DNA from: Fulvivirga sp. M361
GTDB lineage: Bacteria; Bacteroidota; Bacteroidia; Cytophagales; Cyclobacteriaceae
Assembly: GCF_007097395.1 (NCBI RefSeq)
Contig: NZ_VKDC01000001.1
Span: 302,739-366,738, forward strand
Reading direction: 5' to 3'
DNA length: 64,000 nt
Shown: positions 55,954-64,000 of the stretch, piece after piece
Numbering within the stretch: the first letter of the stretch is position 1
Layout of the letters: every line of letters begins with the position of its first letter
The notes under the pieces: generated by a model
Database searches by the model: none
Seen by the model: only the letters and a program-made list of their open reading frames with translations
What the model was told of the DNA's origin: nothing
Position numbers and translations under genes: made by a program

Positions 55954-58900
55954 ATGAATTATTTATTAACTTTTCTACTACTTATCACACTCTGCTCAAA
56001 CACTGTATCTCAACGTTTGGAAACTGTTGTCCAACGAGGGCATTATGCAGCGATCAAATCTGTAGCATTTACCAATGACGGCAACTACCTACTATCAGGA
56101 AGCCGTGATAAGACTATAAAATTATGGGAGTTAGCCACAGGTAGAGAGATCCGTTCATACCTGGGACATGAATCTACCATTAATGACCTTGTTGTAACAC
56201 CCGATGGAAAGTATTTTGTAAGTAGCTCAGCAGATAAAACCGCTAAATTATGGGAGATAGCCACTGGGAAACTCATTAGGACATACGCTGCTCATAAAGA
56301 TTATATGACCTCGGTAGCATTATCACCGGACGGGAAACTCCTGGTAACGGCTGGCTACGACCAGGAAGCCATATTATGGGAGTTGAAAACCGGGGAAGAG
56401 CTTAAACGTTTTAAGGTCAACCCTGACAGAGGCGTGGGTTATGGCATCAGTGCCGATTTCAGTCCCAATGGGAAACAGATCGCCTTTGGAGGGGATAATC
56501 GATCGGTTGTCATATATGATATAGCTTCGGCAGAAGAAATCGCAGAGCTAAAGCCTGAAATGGGAAGGTGTGGCGGATGTGGAACGTTTGTAAAATATTT
56601 CGGCAATGACATTTTATCTGCCGGTAACGGAGGTGACCTCAAACTTTGGGATATGAATGAAAAAAGCACCAAAAAGCTACTCTATACCAATCCCGATGAG
56701 TTTACAGCATTAGACCATGATGGAACGTCAAAAGTGTTTATAAGTACGGAGGACTCCATTAAACTTTTTAACCTGACCTCAGGTAAGATACTTTGGCAAA
56801 AACAGGTGTTGGCAGAAGAAGGTAATACTGATGCCACATTAAGCCCCGATGGAAAAAAAATTGCCTTAAGTAATGACGATAAAGTGGTCAGAATATATGA
56901 CCTGGAAAATGGAAACCTTTTACAACGTATTGAAGGTTTTTTAAATCAAACAGACAAAGGTGGCCTGAATTATAAAGGTTCTTCTTACTGGGACCGATAC
57001 ATAAAAAAATATACCGACCTGAAAAATGACATTAAAGTAAGTCCTAATGGAAAGTACTTTGCCAAAGGTAAACTTGGCAATGTCATACGCCTATGGGATT
57101 TTAAGAATGGCAGTATTTTTCGTGAGCTTTCAGGCCATGAGAAGGCCGTGCTGTGTATGGAATTCTCCCGTGACGGAAAACAGCTCTTAACGGGTAGCGC
57201 CGATGAAACCGCCAGGCTGTGGGATGTGGCTTCCGGCCAGGAGTTGATGCGTTTTGAGGGGCATCGTGAAATGATCTTTACCGTTGCATTTAGCGAAGAC
57301 CAATCCAAGGTAGCTACCGGCAGCTGGGACGGTTCTGCAAAGGTTTGGGACATTCAAAGTGGTGAAATGCTGAGCCATTTACCTTTTGAACAGGCTTCTC
57401 CATATCAACTGGAGTTTGTTAATAATGACATATACTTAATGGTTGCGGGCCTTGACAAAACGTTAAAGCTTTGGGAAATAGATAGTAAAAGGGAAGTAAG
57501 AGATTTCGTCGGACACACTAATATCATCCATTCTTTTGATATTCATCCGGACAATCGGACCATTGTCTCTACCGGTTGGGACGGGAAGGTAAAGGTATGG
57601 GATATCACCACTGGTTTACAGACAGCACGTTTCAGCGAGCATAGAGGAGAGGTCTACTGTGCTACCTACAGCCATCAGGGTGAATTACTCACTACCGCAG
57701 GCGCTGATAGAGTAATTCATGTACGTGATAGAAAGGGAATCATCAAGAACACGTTAAAAGGGCATACCTCACCAGTAACTAATCTACAATTCACTCCCGA
57801 TGACAAGCACTTGATAAGCGTAGCTGAAAATGGTGAAATCAAGATCTGGAATATCTCTGCAGGAACCGAGTTGGTGAGTTACATGGTCATTGATCAAAGC
57901 AACTGGATGGCAGTGAACTCATTTGGCCATTTTAATGCTACAGATGGCGCTTTCAGTAATATTGTTTTTGTAAAGGGCATAAAAAGTTTTAGCGTAGATC
58001 AGTTCTTCGAAGAATTCTTTCAGCCTGACCTTATCAAAAATGCATTTTCCGATCGAGGTGGCTCCAAACTTAATATGTTGGAAAAAATTGAAAAATCACC
58101 CCCTCCTTCTATTGATATCTTATCTCCCCAAAATAACGACAGTTTTGATAATAGAAAAGCTCAACTGCTTTTCAGGGTTTTTGATGAGGGCGGCGGCGCC
58201 TCACTGGCAAAAGTCTTCCATAATGGTAAAAATGTATTAAGTCTGCCATTACAGGTTAAGTCCGGCAAATCACAAACTGTGGAGCACTCACTGGACTTAG
58301 TGGAAGGAATTAATACCATAGAAGTTTCTGCCATCAGTAAGGGGAATATAGAATCTCCCAGGAAGAGAATAGTGGCACGTTTTGGCGGAAGCCTAAAATC
58401 CACACTGTATCTTTTTTCAATAGGCATTGATAAATATGTAAACGAAGCATTAAATCTAAACTATGCCGCTTCAGATGCAGAAGGTTTTGTAGCGTTAATA
58501 AAAGCCCACACTGTAGGGTTATTTGACAAGGTAGAGGTAAGGTCATTGTATGATCATGAGGCCACTAAAGATAATATTCTTTGGAAGTTGGATGAACTGG
58601 CCACGGAGATCAAGCCACAGGATGTACTTTATTTCTTTTATGCCGGACACGGTAGCATGGTAGACAATAATTTTTATTTTGTCCCTACTGACAATACCAA
58701 ACTGTACAACCCTGAAAAGCTTGCCAAAACAGGCATATACGCAGGAGAACTACAGGAAAAGCTTAAATCCATCTCCGCTTTAAAGCAGGTAGTGATCATT
58801 GACGCATGCCAGTCAGGAGGAGGTGTGGAAACGTTGGCACAGCGTGGGGCCACAGAAGAAAAGGCACTGGCACAGTTATCCAGGAGTACTGGTATACATG

Positions 58901-59154
58901 TATTAGCTGCCGCCGGAAGTGAGCAATTTGCCACGGAATTTAAGGAGTTGGGACACGGGTTGTTTACCTATGTATTGCTGGAAGCATTATCAGGAAAGGC
59001 CGACGGCGCCCCTAAGGATGGTAAGGTCACTATTTATGAATTGAAATCCTACCTGGACGATCAGGTACCGGAATTCTCCCAGAAGTATAAGGGAAAAATG
59101 CAGTTCCCACATACATTTAGTCGCGGACAGGACTTCCCTGTCGTTGTTGAATGA
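55954..59154 (+). CDS. exported WD40-repeat protein with C-terminal caspase-like (C14) domain
   Basis: A 1066-residue protein. The start at ATG 55954 opens a signal peptide (MNYLLTFLLLITLCSNTVSQ); the frame extends upstream into the neighbour but without signal-like character. Residues about 25-670 hold a long series of WD40 repeats (for example LLSGSRDKTIKLWELATG and LLTGSADETARLWDVASG), enough for two propellers. An Ig-like segment follows near 710-810. Residues about 815-1060 form a caspase/metacaspase domain with catalytic His899 (YAGHGS) and Cys952 (DACQSGG). The predicted periplasmic or surface location is unusual for WD40-caspase proteins. The protease target is unknown. Confidence 0.9.
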   Translation: MNYLLTFLLLITLCSNTVSQRLETVVQRGHYAAIKSVAFTNDGNYLLSGSRDKTIKLWELATGREIRSYLGHESTINDLVVTPDGKYFVSSSADKTAKLWEIATGKLIRTYAAHKDYMTSVALSPDGKLLVTAGYDQEAILWELKTGEELKRFKVNPDRGVGYGISADFSPNGKQIAFGGDNRSVVIYDIASAEEIAELKPEMGRCGGCGTFVKYFGNDILSAGNGGDLKLWDMNEKSTKKLLYTNPDEFTALDHDGTSKVFISTEDSIKLFNLTSGKILWQKQVLAEEGNTDATLSPDGKKIALSNDDKVVRIYDLENGNLLQRIEGFLNQTDKGGLNYKGSSYWDRYIKKYTDLKNDIKVSPNGKYFAKGKLGNVIRLWDFKNGSIFRELSGHEKAVLCMEFSRDGKQLLTGSADETARLWDVASGQELMRFEGHREMIFTVAFSEDQSKVATGSWDGSAKVWDIQSGEMLSHLPFEQASPYQLEFVNNDIYLMVAGLDKTLKLWEIDSKREVRDFVGHTNIIHSFDIHPDNRTIVSTGWDGKVKVWDITTGLQTARFSEHRGEVYCATYSHQGELLTTAGADRVIHVRDRKGIIKNTLKGHTSPVTNLQFTPDDKHLISVAENGEIKIWNISAGTELVSYMVIDQSNWMAVNSFGHFNATDGAFSNIVFVKGIKSFSVDQFFEEFFQPDLIKNAFSDRGGSKLNMLEKIEKSPPPSIDILSPQNNDSFDNRKAQLLFRVFDEGGGASLAKVFHNGKNVLSLPLQVKSGKSQTVEHSLDLVEGINTIEVSAISKGNIESPRKRIVARFGGSLKSTLYLFSIGIDKYVNEALNLNYAASDAEGFVALIKAHTVGLFDKVEVRSLYDHEATKDNILWKLDELATEIKPQDVLYFFYAGHGSMVDNNFYFVPTDNTKLYNPEKLAKTGIYAGELQEKLKSISALKQVVIIDACQSGGGVETLAQRGATEEKALAQLSRSTGIHVLAAAGSEQFATEFKELGHGLFTYVLLEALSGKADGAPKDGKVTIYELKSYLDDQVPEFSQKYKGKMQFPHTFSRGQDFPVVVE

Positions 59155-59213
59155 TTTTTTATTATGAAAGATAACTTTACTTGTACGTAAATTAATATCT
59201 TAAAATAAACTTT

Positions 59214-59972
59214 ATGCAATTATATCACCGGGTATTGGGCGAAGGCAAGCCGCTCATTATACTTCATGGTCTGTTCGGCTCTTCGGATAACTGGCTTAGT
59301 GTAGGCAAAGTACTGGCAGAGAAATACAAGGTTTTCCTGGTAGACCAAAGGAATCACGGGCAGTCTCCCCATAGTGATGAGTTCAACTATACGGTTATGG
59401 CCGATGACCTTCAAGGATTTATAGATCAGCAAGGCATTATGGAACCGGACATTCTCGGACACTCCATGGGTGGTAAGACTGCCATGAAATTTGCCATTAA
59501 GTACCCTGAACTTTGGCAAAAACTCATTGTGGTTGATATCGGGCCAAAGTATTACCCTGTGCATCACAGAACTATACTTGATGGTTTAGCATCTATTGAC
59601 TTAACATCTGTTGCTTCCCGGGGTGAGGCTGATAAACAATTAGCCAACTATGTACCTCACCCTGGTGTAAGGCAGTTTTTATTAAAAAACCTGGCCAGGA
59701 ATGAGAATGGGTTCCAATGGAAAATTAACTTACCCGTTATTGACCGGAATATTGAAATAATTGGAGAAGCCCTGACAGACACTTACGCCACAGATAAAGA
59801 TGTGTTATTTATTCGTGGCGCCCTATCGGATTACATTAGCGATTCAGACAATACGCTGATCAAAACCATTTTTCCCTCCTCCAGCATTGCTACGGTAGAT
59901 GGCGCAGGGCATTGGGTACATGCAGAAAAACCGCAGGAATTACTGCAGTTGGTATTGAATTTTCTGACGTAA
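59214..59972 (+). CDS. alpha/beta hydrolase (YbfF-like esterase)
   Basis: A 252-residue cytoplasmic hydrolase. The oxyanion motif is HGLFGSSDNW, the nucleophile Ser84 lies in GHSMGGK, and the catalytic histidine is in GAGHWVHAEKP. The length and the LVDQRNHGQSPHS segment fit the YbfF/acyl-CoA esterase-like branch of the family. No neighbour points to the substrate. A hairpin terminator follows 40 bases after the stop. Confidence 0.92.
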   Translation: MQLYHRVLGEGKPLIILHGLFGSSDNWLSVGKVLAEKYKVFLVDQRNHGQSPHSDEFNYTVMADDLQGFIDQQGIMEPDILGHSMGGKTAMKFAIKYPELWQKLIVVDIGPKYYPVHHRTILDGLASIDLTSVASRGEADKQLANYVPHPGVRQFLLKNLARNENGFQWKINLPVIDRNIEIIGEALTDTYATDKDVLFIRGALSDYISDSDNTLIKTIFPSSSIATVDGAGHWVHAEKPQELLQLVLNFLT

Positions 59973-60011
59973 TTAAACTTGAGGCGGTTGTATAAATGGT
60001 AATAAAAGATA

Positions 60012-60042
60012 AAGGCCGGATCACCTTTTGTGATTCGGCCTT
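60012..60042. terminator. hairpin between convergent genes, probable terminator
   Basis: A 13-bp stem, AAGGCCGGATCAC 60012-60024 with GTGATTCGGCCTT 60030-60042, has one G-T pair and a five-base loop. The T-run is short on both sides, but the position between two convergent genes fits a shared terminator. Confidence 0.7.
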
Positions 60043-60094
60043 CAATCAAATCCAAACTACACCTAATGGTTTTTTTAATATTTTAATAACTTAT

Positions 60095-60703
60095 TTATTT
60101 AACTTCCACAGACTTGCTGAATACCCTTTTCCCTACTTTGAAGGACATAGTATAATAGCCTGGCTCAAGTTCTGAAAGATCATACTTTCTTTGCAATACA
60201 ATATCTCCCGGGATCATCTCCTGAAATACTGACTCACGGTTATTATTGTAGATATTGAGTTCAACATCTTTCTCATTCACATTGAAAAGAGAGATACCTA
60301 CTCGATTATTCTGTTGAGCAACAATCTGTGGTTTGTAAAAATTTGACTGATGTGCATGATCAATCTCCAAATCAAAATCTGTGATCTTTAGTGGATAACT
60401 TTTTGTTCTCGTACCATCCTCAATTTCTAATATATAGTTACCTTGTGGTAATGCAGTGAGGTCAAAAAGTTTTTTGTATTCCTTACCGTCAGATAGATTC
60501 TCCTTGTAAAGCACTCCGCCATTCTCATCTCTCAAATAAATGAGTGTATTCTTCAAATCCACACCCAAATTATCAATAAAGAGAGCGAACTCTTTACTAC
60601 CCTTACCTCGAGCCTTTAAAAAAGGATCTCTCTCGGTCGCTGATGATGTATACCCGGTAAACATTAACGCGACAACTAGAATTTTTAGAACTGTTTTTTT
60701 CAT
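60095..60703 (-). CDS. secreted protein of unknown function with Ig-like strands
   Basis: A 202-residue protein with signal peptide MKKTVLKILVVALMFTGYTSSA. The rest appears all-beta. Two segments resemble each other, LPQGNYILEIEDGTRTKSYPL and LEPGYYTMSFKVGKRVFSKSV, suggesting two tandem sandwich domains of the type found in Bacteroidota surface and sorting modules. No catalytic motif is seen. I use ATG 60703. The longer start at 60730 would leave almost no leader because a TAGCTTTG -7 element lies at 60735-60742. Confidence 0.8.
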   Translation of the reverse strand: MKKTVLKILVVALMFTGYTSSATERDPFLKARGKGSKEFALFIDNLGVDLKNTLIYLRDENGGVLYKENLSDGKEYKKLFDLTALPQGNYILEIEDGTRTKSYPLKITDFDLEIDHAHQSNFYKPQIVAQQNNRVGISLFNVNEKDVELNIYNNNRESVFQEMIPGDIVLQRKYDLSELEPGYYTMSFKVGKRVFSKSVEVK

Positions 60704-60734
60704 TTTCGCTTGGGAGTTAAAAAATTTCATGTTA

Positions 60735-60742
60735 CAAAGCTA
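60735..60742 (-). promoter_or_regulatory. -7 promoter element for the secreted Ig-like protein
   Basis: On the minus strand TAGCTTTG is an exact TAnnTTTG match, giving a start near 60728 and a 25-base leader to ATG 60703. The -33 element is not evident. Confidence 0.35.
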
Positions 60743-60850
60743 TAGCAGATTCCAGGGTCTTACTACATCATTTTTTTCGAGTTCATGTGTTATTTTAACC
60801 CAATAATAGAATTAACAATAATTTAACGTTAATCTGGAACATAAAAGAGT

Positions 60851-60858
60851 TAAATTTG
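60851..60858 (+). promoter_or_regulatory. -7 promoter element for the AraC-family gene
   Basis: TAAATTTG matches TAnnTTTG exactly, predicting transcription from about 60865. The upstream TTG candidate start at 60856 lies inside this element, which supports ATG 60913 as the true start. Confidence 0.4.
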
Positions 60859-60912
60859 TACCATCTGTTGTTAACAAACGACGTTGTTTTACTAAAGTCA
60901 TTATTTAATACG

Positions 60913-61788
60913 ATGAAAATTAAAGGAGCTCCGGCATTAGAAAGAATAGACCCTGGATTTGGTAATTCTATAAAACTACGGCAATATGCAGATCCATGTA
61001 GAAATAAACTGCCCTACTGGCACATACACCCTGAAGTAGAATTAGTATACGTTAACGGGGGTTCTGGTAAGCGGCATATTGGAAATCAACTATCTTATTA
61101 TAAAAACGGTGATTTACTGCTGATCGGGGCTAATCTCCCACATTATGGATTTACAGATCGACTCACAGGAAATAAATCTGAAACCATTGTTCAAATGAAA
61201 GAAGACTTTCTGGGTGAGAACTTTTTTGAGATCCCTGAGATGGCCGCAGTTAAAAAGCTGATGCAACGCTCGAAAATGGGTATTGCATTTAGTGGTAAAA
61301 CCAAGAAAAAAGTCGGAGCGAAGGTAGAGAAGTTGATGAAATATGATCCTTATGACCGTCTGATCAAGATATTAAGTATTTTAAAGGAGCTGGCCACTTC
61401 TGAAGAATATACCGTTTTGAATGTCGATGGTTTTGCCATGGAAATAGAACCACGAGACAGCCAAAGGATAAATAAAGTCTATGATTTTGTACGTGCGAAT
61501 TTCCAACGGCAGATCTCACTGGACGAAATTGCTGATACAGTAAGTATGACCGAACCTGCTTTTTGCAGATACTTTAAAAAAATATCAGGAAAAACATTTA
61601 CCCAATTCGTCAATGAATACCGGTTAGTACATGCCTCTAAATTACTGTCGGAGCGACCGGATAATATTACCGATATATGTTTTGAATGCGGATTCAATAA
61701 TTTTTCTCACTTCAATAAGCTCTTTAAAGCATTTACGGGAAAAAGCCCTTCCCAATATCGCAATGAATTGACCACAATCGTCAAATAG
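60913..61788 (+). CDS. AraC-family transcriptional regulator with cupin sensor domain
   Basis: A 291-residue regulator. The N-terminal cupin-like domain has the metal/ligand-type pair YWHIHPEVELVYVNGG. The C-terminal double helix-turn-helix spans about residues 190-285, with ISLDEIADTVSMTEPAFCRYF and NITDICFECGFNNFSHFNKLFK, and ends in the family signature GKSPSQYR. Many Bacteroidota members of this type respond to sugars or other small molecules; the ligand here cannot be told. The next gene begins five bases after its stop, so they may be co-transcribed. Confidence 0.92.
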   Translation: MKIKGAPALERIDPGFGNSIKLRQYADPCRNKLPYWHIHPEVELVYVNGGSGKRHIGNQLSYYKNGDLLLIGANLPHYGFTDRLTGNKSETIVQMKEDFLGENFFEIPEMAAVKKLMQRSKMGIAFSGKTKKKVGAKVEKLMKYDPYDRLIKILSILKELATSEEYTVLNVDGFAMEIEPRDSQRINKVYDFVRANFQRQISLDEIADTVSMTEPAFCRYFKKISGKTFTQFVNEYRLVHASKLLSERPDNITDICFECGFNNFSHFNKLFKAFTGKSPSQYRNELTTIVK

Positions 61789-61792
61789 TTTG

Positions 61793-62503
61793 ATGAAGAA
61801 AGGAACGTTATACCTTATCCCATCTGTAATAGCCGAAAACAAGACTGAAACCATACCTGACCAGGTCAAAGAGGTACTTAGCGGTCTCAGCTATTTCATG
61901 GCAGAAAATGTCAGGACAACGAGACGCTATATCAGCAGTTTAAAGCTTGGAGTGAATATTGAGACCTTACACTTTGATGAGCTCAGCAAAAAGACCAGGA
62001 ATGAACAGATCGCTGAACTAATGGGCCCACTGGATCAAGGATATGATATGGGCATTTTGTCAGAATCCGGATGCCCTGGTGTAGCTGACCCTGGAGCTAA
62101 AGCGGTAAGTTATGCTCATAAAAACAGTATTGACGTTATTCCACTGGTTGGGCCTTCGTCTATCATACTTGCTCTAATGGCTTCGGGATTTAACGGACAA
62201 AAATTCCGTTTCAACGGATATCTGCCGGTAGATAAGCATGAACTACCCAAAGCATTGAAAGAGTTAGAGCGGAGTTCGACCAAAAATGATCAAACTGAAA
62301 TATTTATTGAAACCCCATACAGAAATAATCAGCTGCTGGAAAGTATCAAAAAATACTGCAGCGCCACTACAAAGTTATGCATAGCAAAAGATTTAACCGG
62401 CGAAAACCATTTGGTACAAACCAGATCAATAAGTGATTGGAAAAAACAGTCTATCGACCTTCATAAAAAGCCTACTGTTTTCATGCTATATTGTCATTCT
62501 TAA
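61793..62503 (+). CDS. SAM-dependent methyltransferase of the tetrapyrrole-methylase fold (RsmI-like)
   Basis: A 236-residue protein of the RsmI/tetrapyrrole methylase superfamily: GTLYLIPSVIAE, FMAENVRTTRRYISSL, the SAM-loop-like ILSESGCPGVADPGAKAV, and PLVGPSSIILALMASGFNGQKFRFNGYLP. RsmI, which methylates C1402 of 16S rRNA, is usually about 275-290 residues; this shorter form keeps the catalytic core but lacks the C-terminal extension. The target is therefore uncertain, though an rRNA substrate is the best guess. A role in corrin synthesis is unlikely because it is far from the cobalamin locus and lacks the CobA/CbiF motifs. I use ATG 61793. Confidence 0.87.
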   Translation: MKKGTLYLIPSVIAENKTETIPDQVKEVLSGLSYFMAENVRTTRRYISSLKLGVNIETLHFDELSKKTRNEQIAELMGPLDQGYDMGILSESGCPGVADPGAKAVSYAHKNSIDVIPLVGPSSIILALMASGFNGQKFRFNGYLPVDKHELPKALKELERSSTKNDQTEIFIETPYRNNQLLESIKKYCSATTKLCIAKDLTGENHLVQTRSISDWKKQSIDLHKKPTVFMLYCHS

Positions 62504-62530
62504 ATTGATGCAGTATTTTAAAACCCAGTA

Positions 62531-62562
62531 TTTCGTATTAATTAAAAATAACCATAATTTTG
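62531..62562 (+). promoter_or_regulatory. metK promoter
   Basis: TTTC at 62531-62534, a 20-base spacer, and TAATTTTG at 62555-62562 match the Bacteroidota consensus in all but one base. The predicted leader is about 34 bases, with no SAM-riboswitch motif visible. Confidence 0.55.
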
Positions 62563-62602
62563 CGCGCTCTATAACAAGATGAATCTTAAAACCTTATAAA
62601 TT

Positions 62603-63856
62603 ATGCCCTACTTGTTTACATCAGAATCAGTTTCTGAAGGACATCCTGATAAAGTAGCAGATCAAATTTCTGATGCTCTCATTGATAATTTTCTGGCTTT
62701 TGATAAAAACTCAAAAGTTGCCTGTGAAACACTGGTAACTACAGGGCTAACTGTGTTAAGCGGGGAGGTAAAATCAGAGGCATACCTTGATGTACAAAAA
62801 ATAGCAAGAGAGGTCATTAACAGCATAGGTTACACTCGGGGTGAATACATGTTTGATGGTAATTCATGTGGTGTTATCTCAGCCATTCATGAGCAATCTC
62901 CTGATATTAACCAGGGTGTAGACCGTGGAAATCCTGAAGAGCAGGGAGCAGGAGATCAGGGCATGATGTTTGGTTATGCTACGAATGAAACGGATAACTA
63001 TATGCCATTGGCTCTTGATCTTTCTCATAAAATACTAATAGAACTAGCCAGGCTGAGAAAAGAGAATAAAGACATCACCTACCTGAGACCGGATGCGAAA
63101 TCACAAGTCACTATTGAGTATGCTGATAATGGTGAGCCTGTAAGAATTGATGCCATAGTAGTTTCAACTCAACACGATGACTTCGGTTCAGAAGCTGAAA
63201 TGTTGGAAAAGATCAAGACTGACATCGTAAATATCCTTATACCAAGAGTAAAAGAACAACTGAAACCTGAGCTTCAAAAGCTTTTTAATGAGGACATCAA
63301 ATACCATATTAATCCTACCGGCAAATTTGTCATTGGAGGCCCTCACGGTGATACCGGCTTAACCGGAAGAAAGATAATTGTAGACACCTATGGTGGAAAA
63401 GGAGCACACGGGGGTGGGGCTTTTTCAGGAAAAGATCCTTCAAAAGTAGATCGTTCTGCAGCCTATGCTACTCGCCACATCGCTAAAAACCTGGTAGCCG
63501 CCGGCGTAGCTGATGAAGTATTGATACAAGTATCTTACGCCATCGGAGTGGTAGAACCCATGGGAATATTTGTGAATACCTATGGAAGGTCTCACGTTAA
63601 TATGACAGACGGCGAGATCGCCGACAAAGTCGCCGACGTATTTGATATGCGGCCGTACAGTATCGAGCAACGACTCAAACTAAGAAACCCTATTTATTCT
63701 GACACAGCCGCCTATGGCCATATGGGCAGAAAAAATGAACTCGTCAAGAAAAGCTTTGTGTCGGCTGATGGCAGCTCTAAAGAACTTGAAGTAGAACTTT
63801 TCCCCTGGGAAAAGCTAGACTATGTAGATAAAGTTAAGGAGGCGTTCGGATTATAA
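62603..63856 (+). CDS. metK: S-adenosylmethionine synthetase
   Basis: A 417-residue MetK that makes S-adenosylmethionine from ATP and methionine. Signatures: [20 protein letters not shown] at the N-terminus, [12 protein letters not shown] and [19 protein letters not shown]. The first contains the conserved histidine of the active site. Slightly longer than the E. coli enzyme owing to small insertions, as in other Bacteroidota. Monocistronic, with a clear promoter and double terminator. Confidence 0.98.
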   Translation: MPYLFTSESVSEGHPDKVADQISDALIDNFLAFDKNSKVACETLVTTGLTVLSGEVKSEAYLDVQKIAREVINSIGYTRGEYMFDGNSCGVISAIHEQSPDINQGVDRGNPEEQGAGDQGMMFGYATNETDNYMPLALDLSHKILIELARLRKENKDITYLRPDAKSQVTIEYADNGEPVRIDAIVVSTQHDDFGSEAEMLEKIKTDIVNILIPRVKEQLKPELQKLFNEDIKYHINPTGKFVIGGPHGDTGLTGRKIIVDTYGGKGAHGGGAFSGKDPSKVDRSAAYATRHIAKNLVAAGVADEVLIQVSYAIGVVEPMGIFVNTYGRSHVNMTDGEIADKVADVFDMRPYSIEQRLKLRNPIYSDTAAYGHMGRKNELVKKSFVSADGSSKELEVELFPWEKLDYVDKVKEAFGL

Positions 63857-63878
63857 AATCAAAAAATTAATAAAACAA

Positions 63879-63910
63879 AAGAGGGTGTCTCAAAAGTCAC
63901 CTTCTTTTTA
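63879..63910 (+). terminator. terminator 1 after metK
   Basis: Stem AAGAGGGTG 63879-63887 pairs with CACCTTCTT 63898-63906 (one G-T pair), followed by TTTT. It lies 23 bases after the metK stop. Confidence 0.7.
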
Positions 63911-63923
63911 TGGTAAAGAAAGT

Positions 63924-63955
63924 AAAGGCCGATAGCGAGAAGCTGTCGGCCTTTT
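63924..63955 (+). terminator. terminator 2 after metK
   Basis: Stem AAAGGCCGATAGC 63924-63936 pairs with GCTGTCGGCCTTT 63942-63954 (one T-G pair) with a five-base loop and a T-run. This is the stronger of the two tandem terminators. Confidence 0.85.
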
Positions 63956-64000
63956 TGATGACTAAGGGTTAACTTAGTGTTGTGTGTACTACTTCAAATC

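Noticed and set aside
62504..62602. Possible SAM riboswitch before metK
   Set aside because: The gap is under 100 bases and is largely taken up by a promoter; the leader of about 34 bases is too short and has no conserved SAM-aptamer motif.

Overview
The window looks like a chromosomal segment of a Bacteroidota bacterium, probably of the order Cytophagales. The evidence is promoters of the TTTG-N19..21-TAnnTTTG kind, a TonB receptor with an N-terminal carboxypeptidase-regulatory-like domain, a YtxJ-type bacillithiol redox protein, stand-alone MnmD, and PD40/OmpA-like and WD40/caspase exported proteins. I see no tRNA, rRNA, CRISPR array, insertion sequence or phage gene.

Region 1 (1-2.5 kb, minus strand) holds a two-gene ABC exporter (ATPase and permease, TGATG overlap) and a ClbS/DfsB-type four-helix protein. 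Region 2 (3.0-25.6 kb, plus strand) is a long cobalamin locus. It opens with a fused ChlI/ChlD-type AAA+/VWA chelatase subunit whose conserved N-terminus has no ATG, GTG or TTG start. A complete cobalamin riboswitch follows (P1 stem 5006-5012/5201-5207). Behind it lies an apparently continuous operon: BtuF-like lipoprotein, FecCD-type permease, ABC ATPase with an extra C-terminal domain, a (2Fe-2S) ferredoxin-like protein with an unknown C-terminal part, TonB receptor, CobW GTPase, CobN, PduO-type adenosyltransferase, CobB/CbiA, CobQ/CbiP, threonine-phosphate decarboxylase-like aminotransferase, CbiB, a NadR-like AAA NTPase, two more BtuF-like lipoproteins and a decayed last gene. Together these cover outer- and inner-membrane uptake of corrinoids, cobalt insertion (CobN with the ChlID-type partner), a,c-amidation, adenosylation, the remaining amidations and attachment of the aminopropanol arm. 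Corrin-ring methylases and the nucleotide-loop genes (CobU, CobS, CobT) are not in the window. This block also looks richer in G+C than the flanks.

Region 3 (25.7-34.6 kb, minus strand) carries glutamate synthase gltB-gltD, then an M16 peptidase-ispF-mnmD operon. Region 4 (34.7-47.9 kb) has a fused E1 alpha/beta 2-oxoacid dehydrogenase, a 900-residue basic repeat protein with six 129-bp tandem units, YtxJ, a convergent OsmC-family protein, a secreted protein, lipoyl synthase, an M28 peptidase, glycine dehydrogenase GcvP and a glutaminyl-cyclase-like M28 lipoprotein. Three of these genes belong to lipoate-dependent metabolism.

Region 5 (47.9-53.6 kb) is the rimP-nusA-infB operon. It has a very clear Bacteroidota promoter and an intrinsic-terminator-like hairpin in its leader, which suggests attenuation. 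A membrane protein with a C-terminal zinc ribbon follows. Region 6 (53.7-64 kb) has a small hypothetical gene, a divergent pair (PD40/OmpA-like protein and an exported WD40-caspase protein), an alpha/beta hydrolase, a small secreted protein, an AraC-family regulator, a tetrapyrrole-methylase-fold methyltransferase and metK with two terminator hairpins behind it.

All family calls come from reading motifs by eye; no database search was run.
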